Notes: generated by a model from the sequence alone, not told the origin. DNA of 64,000 bases from Candidatus Melainabacteria bacterium (GCA_003242885.1 QKMZ01000006.1:1357563-1421562), one strand, 5' to 3'; positions 18,660 to 27,183 are shown, numbered from the stretch's first letter. A program made the numbers and translations.

Positions 18660-19361
18660 TTAGTCGTCCGGGCTCAAGTGCTCATATTCCGATGAACCAA
18701 TCACCCAGAGGAAAGCCTGAGTGTCCATGTGATCCTTGGGCTTTAAATCTGCGATGTCTTGTTTAATCAAATCGGAAAGATGCAGCAGTCTTTCGTAAGT
18801 TCCAAAGTTTGGCTTGGACGAATAATCGAGATCATAGTCGAGCTCAAAGGCGGCTGTGCGCATTGCAGTAGGCTTCATGATTATGAAATTCTTGGGCTGC
18901 GCTATAAATGGAAACAGAGTTACAACCGGCCAGGAAAGTACGCGTGATTTCACTCGCGGCAGTTCTGCGACAGAAACGATCCACTGTACGAAGCGTTCCT
19001 TCAAAGGGTCTCGCGCATGAAGCAGTTGGAATAAGCCTTCAGAAAACGAACGTGCACCTTCGCGCGTCTTCACGCCGTCGCGCAACGCCATTTTTTCGAA
19101 CGAGAAAAGAAAATTTGTTTTTGCCTCCACTCGTAACGCGCGGCTGGCAATTTCCTCGTAGTCGCGGCTGCGAAGCAGCGCTCTAAACTTATCTTCGCCC
19201 AGCAATTCCTCCCACAAATTGTGAGCGGTCATTTTGTAAGTAACTTCCCAGTCTATGTAACGCGGATCTTTGAAAGCTCTGGGGAAGAAGCGCAGAAATC
19301 TCTTTCTGTGCTTGGCCAGCGCTTTCGCATTCAACTCTCCGGACTTAGATTTTGTTGCCAA
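18660..19361 (-). CDS. Conserved-looking protein of unknown function
   Basis: 233 residues from a TTG start (no in-frame ATG fits better). Strongly basic N-terminus (ALAKHRKRFLRFFPRAF), then a mixed helical protein with several aromatic residues and a segment LFPFIAQPKNFIIMKPTAMRTA near 160. No signal peptide, membrane helix or familiar motif. Composition is coding-like throughout and the frame is free of stops. It converges on the glucokinase gene with a gap of 22 bases. I do not recognise the family. Confidence 0.7.
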   Translation of the reverse strand: MATKSKSGELNAKALAKHRKRFLRFFPRAFKDPRYIDWEVTYKMTAHNLWEELLGEDKFRALLRSRDYEEIASRALRVEAKTNFLFSFEKMALRDGVKTREGARSFSEGLFQLLHARDPLKERFVQWIVSVAELPRVKSRVLSWPVVTLFPFIAQPKNFIIMKPTAMRTAAFELDYDLDYSSKPNFGTYERLLHLSDLIKQDIADLKPKDHMDTQAFLWVIGSSEYEHLSPDD

Positions 19362-19380
19362 AGCTCGTTAACGATCTCAA

Positions 19381-19476
19381 TTACGCTTCTGTGCTGAGCA
19401 GAACATCCAGTGTCACTTTGAAGACTATCAGGAACGCAATACTCAACAAAAGGCTAGGTATCCAGAGATTAATCAT
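19381..19476 (-). CDS. 31-residue predicted single-pass membrane protein
   Basis: ATG at 19476 down to TAA at 19381. Upstream is TGAGGAAT nine bases before the ATG, one of the best ribosome-binding sites in the window. The peptide begins MINLWIPSLLLSIAF and continues with hydrophobic residues, then a Lys and an amphipathic end VLLSTEA, so it would form one membrane helix with a short polar tail. It lies between two minus-strand genes (48 bases after the start of the Pro-rich protein's stop, 20 bases before the next gene's start). Evidence is the start signal plus a clean hydrophobic pattern; function unknown. Confidence 0.55.
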   Translation of the reverse strand: MINLWIPSLLLSIAFLIVFKVTLDVLLSTEA

Positions 19477-19523
19477 AGTAGAGATTCCTCATAGTTGGTA
19501 GTTTGTTCCTAGACTCCAGATTT

Positions 19524-21572
19524 TTACTTAACTTCAGTGACGGTACCATCGGCATTGAACTTGATAGTCCATACTGTGCCTTTGGAGTCCTTCACCGTAC
19601 TTGTGAAATTGCCATCGGCTTCGCGCCCGGTACGAACTTCAACAACATTTGAGATGGAAAACGGTTGTCCGCCAACACCGACGAACTTCATATCCTTAGC
19701 AGAGCCATATTTGATGAAGCTGCTCACAAGATTGTTGTTGCCGTCAAGGATCTCTTGTCCTTCAAAGTTAGTGTCACCGTTCATACCGAGTGTCCAACCT
19801 GAACTGTCTTCGACCTCGCCTTCGTATTTATATGTGACATTGCCGTTGGATGAGCGTGTCATTTGTGTCTTGCGGTAATCGAGAACATCATTATCTCCGC
19901 CTGCCCATCCAGGAGCAGCGCCGCCGATACCGATAGGTCGAGCAACGTGATAGACATCGCCACTATTGGAGAAATTACCGACATTAGCTTGCTTCACTCC
20001 CGGCGCTTCGGAGTTGACCTTGGTTTGCACTTCGGTAAACTTGGTCACTTTGCCTGTGAGATCTGTTTCTGCCTTATAAATCGCACCGTCAGAGCACTCT
20101 ATTTCTGTCGCGAATTTCTTCGTTGTTTCATCGAGAGTCGTTGTGATCTTGTGTACGTCTTTGATCTCACGAGGACCATTATCGGTCTTTACTTTGTAAG
20201 TAAGGCTGCCGTCGTACGTCATCACACGTCTGACTAATTGACCGGATGCACTGACCACCTCTTCTGCAGTAAAGTTGGTGTCGCCATCAAGTCCAAGGAC
20301 CCAGCCGTTGCTGTCATCTATCTCGCCTTTATAGCTGTAGACAGTGTTACCTTGTGCATCGGTTTTCTTACTCGAAAGTTCGCGCCAATCGATGTCCCAT
20401 CCGCCTTTGCCGTCCTTTTCAGAGCTGAATGTTTCGCCCGGTGCAGATTCGCCCAATCCTGGAGGTCCTGCAGGGCTGTAGAGATCGCCTGTTGGCGCGA
20501 GCAATGCAGTATTAAACGGCTTGACCGGTTGCGGAGTTTCAGGATTATTTGCGGGAGGTCTTTCTGGAGGTCTTTGAGCAGGTGGATTTTGCTCTGGAGG
20601 TCTTTGAGTTCTAGGCTGTTCTGGCGGCGTCTGAGTGTTTGGTTTTTCAGGTGTTTTTCGAAGATCTGGTTGTTCAGGAGGACTCTTCGGGATTTGCGGA
20701 TTCGGTCTCTCAGGCCGTCTTTGAGGATTTTGTGGATTTTGTCTTTCAGGAGGTCTTTGAGGGATTACAGGTTGCCGTTGTGGTGGCTGACTATCATTCG
20801 TACCTTGCAGCTCATAAGGATTTGAGCTTTGCGCCGGCAACGGTTGATAGCCAGGTGGGTAGCGCCGCTGCGCCTCAGCCATTCTGCGGTTGTGATTGTT
20901 GTACGCGCGATCTCGATGCTCCTTGAAATAGTAATTCCCTTCAATCTCTGGATTTAGCTGGAGCGCCTCATTGAGCAGATTCTCGCCAACACGAAATAAC
21001 TGATCGTTTCCTTTTGAGATGAAACAAAATGCGGCATTTGCACGAGCATAAGTTGGCGCCATTCGCATGTTATCCAAAAATTGTTTCTCTCTTTCGAGTT
21101 CATCACGTTCATCTTTTATGGCTTGGATTTGTTCACGTGATGCGCCCATGCGACCGGAGCGCAGCAAGCGGGCTACGTTGTCTTCAATTGCTCGTTCGTT
21201 GTTTTGCATATCGCGAGCAACCTGTCGCTGATCGATTCTGTCAGCGGCAATGATTGCAGATTGGTAATCGCGAACTGCTGATTCAGCGCCATATTTAGAG
21301 GCCTTTGCGTGGGCATTTTGCAAATGCAAATATGGATTATCGAACGTTTGTGGATTTCGATAATCATTTGGCTTGTCTAAACGCGAGTCACGTGATGACC
21401 CGTCAAACTGAAAATACTGCGGTTGCGTTTCATATCCAACTGTTCGCGTATTACGCTCCCAGAGAGGTTGTCTGCCATCGAATACTTGCGTCACCAATCC
21501 ATTGTTAGAAACTGGAGGCTGCAAGTCGTAATTTTGACCACGAGGATCTATTAGCTCAAATTGCGGAGCCAT
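19524..21572 (-). CDS. Large Pro-rich protein with two copies of a C-terminal module, unknown
   Basis: 682 residues, ATG with AGGGAT just upstream. The N-terminal 1-240 is hydrophilic and predicted helical (many Gln, Arg, Asn), with no signal peptide. Residues of about 255-350 are a low-complexity stretch built from PPERQNPQ/PPEQPxxx-like units. The C-terminal half contains two related modules of about 110 residues (near 405-535 and 560-680). Each has a SxGWxLGxxGDTNF core, a V(Y)xYxGE strand before it and a VTKF/VTEV strand at the end. This looks like an internal duplication of a beta-rich domain. No known family recognised; a surface or structural role is possible. Confidence 0.75.
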   Translation of the reverse strand: MAPQFELIDPRGQNYDLQPPVSNNGLVTQVFDGRQPLWERNTRTVGYETQPQYFQFDGSSRDSRLDKPNDYRNPQTFDNPYLHLQNAHAKASKYGAESAVRDYQSAIIAADRIDQRQVARDMQNNERAIEDNVARLLRSGRMGASREQIQAIKDERDELEREKQFLDNMRMAPTYARANAAFCFISKGNDQLFRVGENLLNEALQLNPEIEGNYYFKEHRDRAYNNHNRRMAEAQRRYPPGYQPLPAQSSNPYELQGTNDSQPPQRQPVIPQRPPERQNPQNPQRRPERPNPQIPKSPPEQPDLRKTPEKPNTQTPPEQPRTQRPPEQNPPAQRPPERPPANNPETPQPVKPFNTALLAPTGDLYSPAGPPGLGESAPGETFSSEKDGKGGWDIDWRELSSKKTDAQGNTVYSYKGEIDDSNGWVLGLDGDTNFTAEEVVSASGQLVRRVMTYDGSLTYKVKTDNGPREIKDVHKITTTLDETTKKFATEIECSDGAIYKAETDLTGKVTKFTEVQTKVNSEAPGVKQANVGNFSNSGDVYHVARPIGIGGAAPGWAGGDNDVLDYRKTQMTRSSNGNVTYKYEGEVEDSSGWTLGMNGDTNFEGQEILDGNNNLVSSFIKYGSAKDMKFVGVGGQPFSISNVVEVRTGREADGNFTSTVKDSKGTVWTIKFNADGTVTEVK

Positions 21573-21745
21573 TCTTATCCCTCACTAAATTATGCCTGGC
21601 CGTTCCAGTGGGATATATACGTAGTCCCCTGAAAATTGGACAACGACTTTTGGCCAACTATCAGGCATCTCACGCAAGTCGCAGTTATCGCGTTTCAGGT
21701 GACACCGCAGCTGCGCGTGCTGATACTTCTACAAGATTGGAGTAC

Positions 21746-22444
21746 TTACCACTGTCCGGTTTCGTAGTTAATTCCGGTGCTATCGGGTCGCGCTTCACCC
21801 ATGTAACCAAACTTGGTGTTATTAACTCTGAACCCGCCTGACGCGGTCTTAATAACAGTTGTTGTCGTGTTGTCCGGACGGAAGATTGTTATGTTGTCGC
21901 CGTGCTTGACCATACGTCCGCGGACACCATTAGGGTATTTGACCAGGTAATCTCCACTATCTTCACGTGGGATGAGAACTGTTCCATCGGCAAAACCATC
22001 TTCTATTGCGTAGCTGCCATCAGGAAAACGACGTAGGAAGCATTTGCTTCCATCTACCATATTAAATTCGAGAACAATGGCAGGACGGTTTTTAGGTATG
22101 CCTTTCTTCTCATAAGGATCGATGTCCTGAACAGAAAATACCAAAACTAGATCTTTTGCCATATCTGAAGCGCTAGTTCCAAGCTCTTTGGCTGTACCTT
22201 TTGCAATGCCCTTGATGAGATTGCGCACCGGAGCCTTGTGAGTTTTCTTCTCTTGCTCACCATCTTCTTTGGATAGCCAGGGAGAATTGCGGGTCTTCGC
22301 CCATTCTTCGGCCTGCCAGACTTTTACTTGAGCATCGGCAGCATTTGCAGTTTCACCATGGTCGACAGATGGGGCGGCAAAAGTCATCGGCTGCGATGCA
22401 AAAATTGCTGCACACAATAGACCGACCGTAAGCGATGAGCGCAT
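21746..22444 (-). CDS. Exported protein of unknown function
   Basis: 232 residues from ATG 22444, chosen because GAGG lies eight bases upstream and the product then begins with a clear Sec signal peptide (MRSSLTVGLLCAAIFASQ, cleavage near TFAAP). A longer frame to 22489 exists but would bury that signal. The mature part is charged, with a beta-strand-rich C-terminal half: FPDGSYAIEDGFADGTVLI, then VKYPNGVRGRMV, GDNITIFRPDN and TTVIKTASGG. These look like repeated short hairpins of the kind D/NGxxxxxxxDG. It follows the Pro-rich gene's start by 173 bases. No family assigned. Confidence 0.7.
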   Translation of the reverse strand: MRSSLTVGLLCAAIFASQPMTFAAPSVDHGETANAADAQVKVWQAEEWAKTRNSPWLSKEDGEQEKKTHKAPVRNLIKGIAKGTAKELGTSASDMAKDLVLVFSVQDIDPYEKKGIPKNRPAIVLEFNMVDGSKCFLRRFPDGSYAIEDGFADGTVLIPREDSGDYLVKYPNGVRGRMVKHGDNITIFRPDNTTTTVIKTASGGFRVNNTKFGYMGEARPDSTGINYETGQW

Positions 22445-22518
22445 GAGCTTGACCTCAGGAAAAAGAACGTGAGTGAAAGACATTATCACCTAGGCAAAAA
22501 GGGCTCAAGATCACTCAG

Positions 22519-23586
22519 CTAATTTGAACTTCTAACAGCTTTGCCCGGGCTAGTTTCAACGTCTTTGACACAACGAAAACCAAGGTGATTTTGTGATGTA
22601 TCCGGTGAACACTTCATGCGTGCAGAGGGTCTATAGCTGGCGCAATAGCTTTCGCAACACAGAAACGACCCGCCGCGTTTGACGCGCTTGTCAATTCCGG
22701 GTTCGCTGGGATCGTGACTGTCTTCAGGACCTTGCGGGTTCACTGATACGGTCGCAGCCAGCCTGGCATAGTAGTCGCTCCTGTACCAATCGGAACACCA
22801 CTCCCAGACATTGCCAATCATGTCGAAAAGCCCATATCCATTGGGCGAAAACGATTTTACAGGCGCAGTCGTGATGTACTTATCGCTTCCATTGTTTTCG
22901 TAGGGAAAGCCTCCCTGCCAGAGGTTTGCGCGGGGTTTTGCAGCGCTTGGTGCTTTATTGCCCCACGAGAATTCCTTTGATGCTTTGTTACCGCGAGCTG
23001 CGTATTCCCACTCGGCTTCGGTCGGCAGTCGTTTTCCAGCCCACTTGCAATAAGCATTTGCGTCATCCCAGCTTACTTGAACGACTGGATGATCGTCTTT
23101 GCCTATTATTGTGCTGGCTGGACCCTCTGGATGCCGCCAGTTTGCGCCATCTACCCACTTCCACCACTGAGAATAATCTCTCAGTGAAACTGGACCTTTT
23201 GTCGCAGAAAAGACAAGAGAGCCAGGCTGTAGCTCCTTTTCAGGTGGTTTCGCGCCGGCTGGCAATTGCTTCTTCAATTCATGCCAATCAGGCGTCTTCT
23301 CAGCGGTTGTAACGTATCCAGTGGCATCGACGAATCTTTTAAATTGTGCGTTGGTTACTTCGGTCTTGTCTATAAAGAAGCTCTTTACACGCACTTTATG
23401 CACAGGGAATTCGTCTTTTCGCGCCAGTGGTCCAACGCCACCCATCATGAACTGACCACCACGAATTAGGACCATATCGCCCGTTGGCGCTTCTTCAGCA
23501 AGGGCAGGCGCAAACCAGATGGGGGCGCCTAGCAAGGAAGCCAATAAAGCAAAGGTCGACTGGTAAAGAGTTTGGCGGCTCAACAT
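22519..23586 (-). CDS. Secreted formylglycine-generating enzyme (SUMF1/FGE-type)
   Basis: 355 residues with a signal peptide (about 1-30, ending APALA). The FGE-sulfatase fold fills the rest: GGQFMMGG, DKTEVTNAQFKRFVDATGY, PVVQVSWDDANAYCKWAGKRLPTEAEWEYAARG, NVWEWCSDWY and GGSFLCCESYCASYRPSAR, with LGFRCV at the end. Cys310 and Cys315 have the spacing of the copper-binding catalytic Cys pair of true FGE, which many bacterial family members lack. It would convert Cys to formylglycine in sulfatases. No sulfatase gene is in this window, so the partner is unknown; another oxidase role is possible. Next gene upstream is divergent. Confidence 0.85.
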   Translation of the reverse strand: MLSRQTLYQSTFALLASLLGAPIWFAPALAEEAPTGDMVLIRGGQFMMGGVGPLARKDEFPVHKVRVKSFFIDKTEVTNAQFKRFVDATGYVTTAEKTPDWHELKKQLPAGAKPPEKELQPGSLVFSATKGPVSLRDYSQWWKWVDGANWRHPEGPASTIIGKDDHPVVQVSWDDANAYCKWAGKRLPTEAEWEYAARGNKASKEFSWGNKAPSAAKPRANLWQGGFPYENNGSDKYITTAPVKSFSPNGYGLFDMIGNVWEWCSDWYRSDYYARLAATVSVNPQGPEDSHDPSEPGIDKRVKRGGSFLCCESYCASYRPSARMKCSPDTSQNHLGFRCVKDVETSPGKAVRSSN

Positions 23587-23662
23587 AGCGTATTATGATA
23601 GCTTAATTTCGAATACGATCTTGAAAGATAAACTGTTGAATCACCTACAGACCGGGTCTTTC

Positions 23663-24967
23663 ATGAAAAGTTTGCTTTCCAGAGCGACACCAATCCTATT
23701 TGCTTTCGCGCTCAGCTTCCTACACTGCATTGCTGCATGTGCTGAGGAGTCAGTAGCGAAGTATGTGCGCGTGCCGATTTTCTTTCTCACTGACAGAAAC
23801 ATGATCGGTGATCCAAAACAGACGAATTTTTCTTTTGGACCACACCGTAAATATCTTGGTGATTGTTTGCATGATCCATTTCTTGGCTCTGCATCTGTTG
23901 TGATTGAAAACGTCGATCATAAGCCGCTCACCGACGCATTGAAGAAGATGGGTTGGCAGGCCGTTACGGTTGACAAAAGGGAAGGTTTGGTTTCAAGCGC
24001 CCTCATTCAAGCTGAAACCCACGAAGAAACTGCAGCTAAGTTTTACGGAACAGTAAGAGAGCACTGTGAACTAACCCCGGACAAGAATGTTTTTGTTTTT
24101 ATACACGGCTACAAAAATTCTTTTCAGAGTGCCGCACACACTGCGGCTTGGCTGTCATACAACGCTGAACGTCCGACCATTTTATATTCATGGCCTTCCG
24201 TTGCGAAAATTCGTGCTTACTCTTCTGATGAGAATAATGTCGAATGGAGTCAAGAACATTTCAACGACATGCTCACCTCACTCGATGACATGTGCAAAGA
24301 AGATCCAGATATCAAAATCAGATTGATGGCACACAGCATGGGAAGCAGACTTCTGGTGCGCGCAATTCCAATTTTGCGTGACCGTCACTATGTCACAGAG
24401 TTCGCAATGATTTGCCCGGATGTAGACTCAGGATTAGTAAAGCATTACGCACGTCGTTACTTCAATCCGAAAGGCACCGCGAAAATTCGACTCTATATGT
24501 CACGTCGCGACAAAGCGCTTGCTCTCTCTCAAATTGTGCATGGAGGATATACACGCCTGGGTGAATGCGCAGATTCTCTAAGCGGTATGTTGAGCCAGGT
24601 CATGGGCAATCGACCGGCAAACGATAGCGAAGAGAAGAAAGAAGCAGAGGCTGATGACGCTGCTTTCGAAGAAACGATGAAACAAGCAAAGCACCGTTTA
24701 CAGACAATTGATTTCACAGATATCGATACCGGATTCATCGGTCACAAAGTGCCAGCGAAATTGATCTGTAGTATGTCTTTCAGCGAAAAGCCAGGCAGCG
24801 ACCTGGACTTGATACAAGAAGCGTCGGGGCAACGAAGTGGACTCAGCAACACATTCGCGAAGATTACGCACTTAAAAGATACTGCACCACACATAACTGA
24901 GTCATGTCTGCGCGTTGTAAAAGTTGATCAAAAGAAAAGTTCGAAGAAAGCCAAACAAAAACTCTAA
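23663..24967 (+). CDS. Secreted alpha/beta hydrolase (DUF900-like)
   Basis: 434 residues from ATG 23663, the start that places a signal peptide first (MKSLLSRATPILFAFALSF, cut near CIAACAEE); the frame is open to a TTG at 23621. The alpha/beta hydrolase core shows the oxyanion strand VFVFIHGYKNSF at about 143-154 and the nucleophile elbow AHSMGS with Ser225. The segment AAWLSYNAERPTILYSWPS resembles the DUF900 family of predicted lipase-like hydrolases. A Lys-rich C-terminus (KKSSKKAKQ) ends the protein. Substrate unknown. Divergent from the FGE-type gene, 76 bases apart, and nearly touching the next gene end to end. Confidence 0.75.
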   Translation: MKSLLSRATPILFAFALSFLHCIAACAEESVAKYVRVPIFFLTDRNMIGDPKQTNFSFGPHRKYLGDCLHDPFLGSASVVIENVDHKPLTDALKKMGWQAVTVDKREGLVSSALIQAETHEETAAKFYGTVREHCELTPDKNVFVFIHGYKNSFQSAAHTAAWLSYNAERPTILYSWPSVAKIRAYSSDENNVEWSQEHFNDMLTSLDDMCKEDPDIKIRLMAHSMGSRLLVRAIPILRDRHYVTEFAMICPDVDSGLVKHYARRYFNPKGTAKIRLYMSRRDKALALSQIVHGGYTRLGECADSLSGMLSQVMGNRPANDSEEKKEAEADDAAFEETMKQAKHRLQTIDFTDIDTGFIGHKVPAKLICSMSFSEKPGSDLDLIQEASGQRSGLSNTFAKITHLKDTAPHITESCLRVVKVDQKKSSKKAKQKL

Positions 24968-24970
24968 AGC

Positions 24971-25585
24971 TTATTGCGCAGGAGCTTGTGCTTCTCCTTC
25001 ACCCTGAGGCTGTGATGGAAGTCCGTCTGAATTATCTTCTGGCGATGGTGAACGCAACTGGCATGTATAGGTCCAGGTAGAATGCGACTTCGCATCATTC
25101 ATAGTCAGAGTCGGAATCTTGGCTCTCTCCATATAATCTTTGATCGGATCAATGATTTGTGTTCTTGAATTTCTGTCGGCCAGTGAAGTATCAACTGTCA
25201 ATTCAATAGGAGCAGGAGAATTGATATCTCCAGGCTGTCCGCCAACAGTCCAACTAAATTTTGCTTTGGCACCTACTGCAGTTAAGCCTTCGGTGATTTT
25301 TTGCTCGATGATCTGTCTGGCTTGAATCTGATTGACTCCACCTAACGGATCTTGAGGCTCGGGTCCGCGACGCATTACTTCGCCAATCCAGCTACTGTTC
25401 ATGGCGATCATCGCCCCAATGCCAATGACAAAAAATCCGATCACAAATGGCATGACATTGACGCCAGGTGCTTGTTGCCCACCATAAGATCGCTTGGAAT
25501 CGCGCACAACCTGCTTGGTACCACAGGAAGGACAATTCTCTTCCCAGCCGTGCAGTGGAACTTTGCAAGTCGGGCATTTATGCAT
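24971..25585 (-). CDS. Zinc-ribbon membrane protein of unknown function
   Basis: 204 residues from ATG 25585, preceded by GGTGAAGAG; a longer frame to 25651 lacks such a site. N-terminal zinc ribbon with Cys4, Cys7, Cys18 and Cys21 (CPTC...CPSCG), a Gly/Gln linker, one membrane segment at about 45-68 (VMPFVIGFFVIGIGAMI) and a C-terminal domain of about 110 residues with a hydrophobic beta/alpha pattern, ending in an acidic/Pro/Gln tail. Zinc ribbon plus membrane anchor plus soluble domain is a design shared with the gene at 60721-61470. The stop is three bases from the stop of the hydrolase gene on the other strand. Confidence 0.7.
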   Translation of the reverse strand: MHKCPTCKVPLHGWEENCPSCGTKQVVRDSKRSYGGQQAPGVNVMPFVIGFFVIGIGAMIAMNSSWIGEVMRRGPEPQDPLGGVNQIQARQIIEQKITEGLTAVGAKAKFSWTVGGQPGDINSPAPIELTVDTSLADRNSRTQIIDPIKDYMERAKIPTLTMNDAKSHSTWTYTCQLRSPSPEDNSDGLPSQPQGEGEAQAPAQ

Positions 25586-25690
25586 TTTTCTCTTCACCAA
25601 GCAGAAGTAGTAATACCTACTGAACCTATACCATACCCAGGCACCGATCAACCGACGGCGCTGCCAAGTGAGCTTGAAATAGCTTGCCGA

Positions 25691-25753
25691 GAAAAAAGAC
25701 CGTTAACGGAGAAATTTCTGGGTAGAAAAAAGACCGTTAACGACCTTTTTTCC
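25691..25753. repeat. GTTAAC-centred palindromic repeat, one partial and one full copy
   Basis: Full copy at 25725-25753: A6 tract, GACC, GTTAAC core, a GACC-like right arm and T6, followed by CC. A left half-copy (GAAAAAAGACC then GTTAACGG) stands at 25691-25709. Same family as the elements at 51271, 56741, 58755 and 58792. Here it lies between two divergent genes, 24971-25585 and 25840-26553, where a terminator of either own transcript is not expected. Confidence 0.8.
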
Positions 25754-25839
25754 AACTCAATAAAGCAACCTGAAATATTGAATGAATTTCGCAAAATGAC
25801 GGGATTATACTTAGCGTTTTATTGATTTGAGGCACCAGC

Positions 25840-26553
25840 ATGAAGACGGAATATCTTGATTACACTGCAGGAAGTAACACATTCGAATCGTACGTGGCAT
25901 ACGACGAAGTGAGTTCAAACAAGCGACCGTGCGTAATTATTTGCCATGCTTGGGCTGGACAGGGTGAAGCCGATCATGAAACCGCCGGAAAGTTGGCAAA
26001 TCTTGGTTATGTCGGCTTCTGTGCAGACGTATACGGCAAAGGGTTGAGAGGCGATCCCACTGGCGACAACACTCATTTGATGAAACCACTACTCGATGAC
26101 CGTGCTGAGTTGAAAACACGTCTTCTTGCAGCAATTGAGTCCGCCAAGAAGCATCCAATGGTAGACGCTTCGAGAATTGCAGCTATCGGCTATTGCTTTG
26201 GTGGTTTGTGCGTATTGGACATTGCCCGCTGTGGTGCAGACGTCAAAGGTGTGGTTAGTTTTCATGGACTGTTCTTCCCGCCCAATTTGGGACCACAGAA
26301 GGAAATCAAAGCCAAGACTTTGATTTTGCATGGCTGGGATGATCCGATGGCGACACCGGATCAAGTCGTTGGAGTAGCCAAAGAATTCAGCGATGCTAAG
26401 GCAGATTGGCAAATTCATGGGTACGGTGGCACAATGCATGCGTTTACTGCGCCTCAAGCAAATCAGCCTGAAAGAGGCATCTTGTACAACGAATCAGCGG
26501 CAAAACGGTCCTGGAAAGCAATGGAGAACTTCCTTGAGGAAGTTCTCGCATAA
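25840..26553 (+). CDS. Dienelactone hydrolase family protein
   Basis: 237 residues, the normal length. The nucleophile elbow is GYCFGG with Cys119, which is typical of the family (Cys instead of Ser). The acid is in GWDDP near 167 and the base is His200 in GTMHAF. The oxyanion strand is VIICHAWAGQG. Expected to hydrolyse ester or lactone bonds; the natural substrate is not known because bacteria use this fold widely. ATG with GAGG eight bases upstream. Monocistronic, bounded downstream by a strong hairpin terminator shared with a convergent gene. Confidence 0.88.
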   Translation: MKTEYLDYTAGSNTFESYVAYDEVSSNKRPCVIICHAWAGQGEADHETAGKLANLGYVGFCADVYGKGLRGDPTGDNTHLMKPLLDDRAELKTRLLAAIESAKKHPMVDASRIAAIGYCFGGLCVLDIARCGADVKGVVSFHGLFFPPNLGPQKEIKAKTLILHGWDDPMATPDQVVGVAKEFSDAKADWQIHGYGGTMHAFTAPQANQPERGILYNESAAKRSWKAMENFLEEVLA

Positions 26554-26574
26554 ACTTCAAAATTTAAGCTGTTA

Positions 26575-26608
26575 CAGAAGGGCTTAAGTTTACTCTTAAG
26601 CCTTTCTG
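26575..26608. terminator. Bidirectional hairpin terminator between convergent genes
   Basis: 14-base arms CAGAAGGGCTTAAG and CTTAAGCCTTTCTG (one G-U type mismatch) around a 6-base loop. It lies after the dienelactone hydrolase gene and overlaps the last codons of the minus-strand gene ending at 26596. T residues on the arm ends allow termination in either direction. Confidence 0.75.
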
Positions 26609-27045
26609 TCTTCGCGTCGGCCCCGGCGCTCTTCACGCCAGATAGTGAATGAATGTTTGATCTCAGTTCCGTCGGTCGTACTTATGGCCTCGCCGACAAG
26701 CGAACTTTCTGGCAATCTGCTCAAAAGGTCATGCTCGAAGCGGCTTAGGGTCCCACTAAAGTTTTGATTGCCGAGAGCTTCGGCAACCGGGATCCACTTA
26801 ACGTCTTTGGAGAACAAAGCCTTAATGGCGCCGGCGCGGTTATCGACACCTTCTCCTTCTTTATTGTCGAGCTCAACGTTGTATGAATGCCCAACAAACA
26901 AGTATTTAGGACCAGGCCAGGCTTCTGCTTTCTTATAGTGAGAGAAATCAGGTTGGGGTAAAGAAGCACGACGTCTGTCTACTGCCGGTTTTTGGTCCTG
27001 TTGGTCTTTTGTGGCGGCAGCGCCGTCATTCTTGGATTCGTTCAT
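26596..27045 (-). CDS. Protein of unknown function
   Basis: 149 residues. A polar, low-complexity N-terminus of about 30 residues (Asp, Gln, Lys, Ala) is followed by a globular part with SHYKKAEAWPGPKYLFVGHSYNV near 35-57 and hydrophobic strands alternating with charged residues. A basic tail ends RREDRKA. No signal peptide or membrane helix. The frame is clean and a GGGGAG lies upstream of the ATG. No family recognised; the gene converges on the dienelactone hydrolase gene. Confidence 0.6.
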   Translation of the reverse strand: MNESKNDGAAATKDQQDQKPAVDRRRASLPQPDFSHYKKAEAWPGPKYLFVGHSYNVELDNKEGEGVDNRAGAIKALFSKDVKWIPVAEALGNQNFSGTLSRFEHDLLSRLPESSLVGEAISTTDGTEIKHSFTIWREERRGRREDRKA

Positions 27046-27115
27046 CTGGCTCTTTACTCCCCTCTAGGCGGGCACTTTTGTGTAGCGAACTTGTAATTAT
27101 ATTCCTGGCGCTCTA

Positions 27116-27144
27116 ATGACATCCATCAATTGGATGTCATTTTT
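27116..27144. promoter_or_regulatory. Perfect hairpin with T-run in a divergent intergenic region
   Basis: 10-base perfect arms ATGACATCCA and TGGATGTCAT around TCAAT, followed by TTTTT on the plus strand. It has intrinsic-terminator shape but stands upstream of both neighbours (minus gene starting at 27045, metallothionein starting at 27282), so it may end a short transcript or act as an operator. A smaller ATCTAT/ATAGAT hairpin follows at 27145-27159. Confidence 0.5.
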
Positions 27145-27183
27145 ATCTATTTGATAGATGCGGATCGGTATATCACGTATCAA

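Noticed and set aside
20238..20825. Long open frame on the plus strand opposite the Pro-rich gene
   Set aside because: It mirrors the repeat region of the minus-strand gene (Arg/Leu/Trp-rich, no start signal), so it is an antisense shadow.
25352..25825. Open frame on the plus strand across the palindromic repeats
   Set aside because: It runs through the opposite-strand zinc-ribbon gene's start and the repeat, and has no ribosome-binding site.
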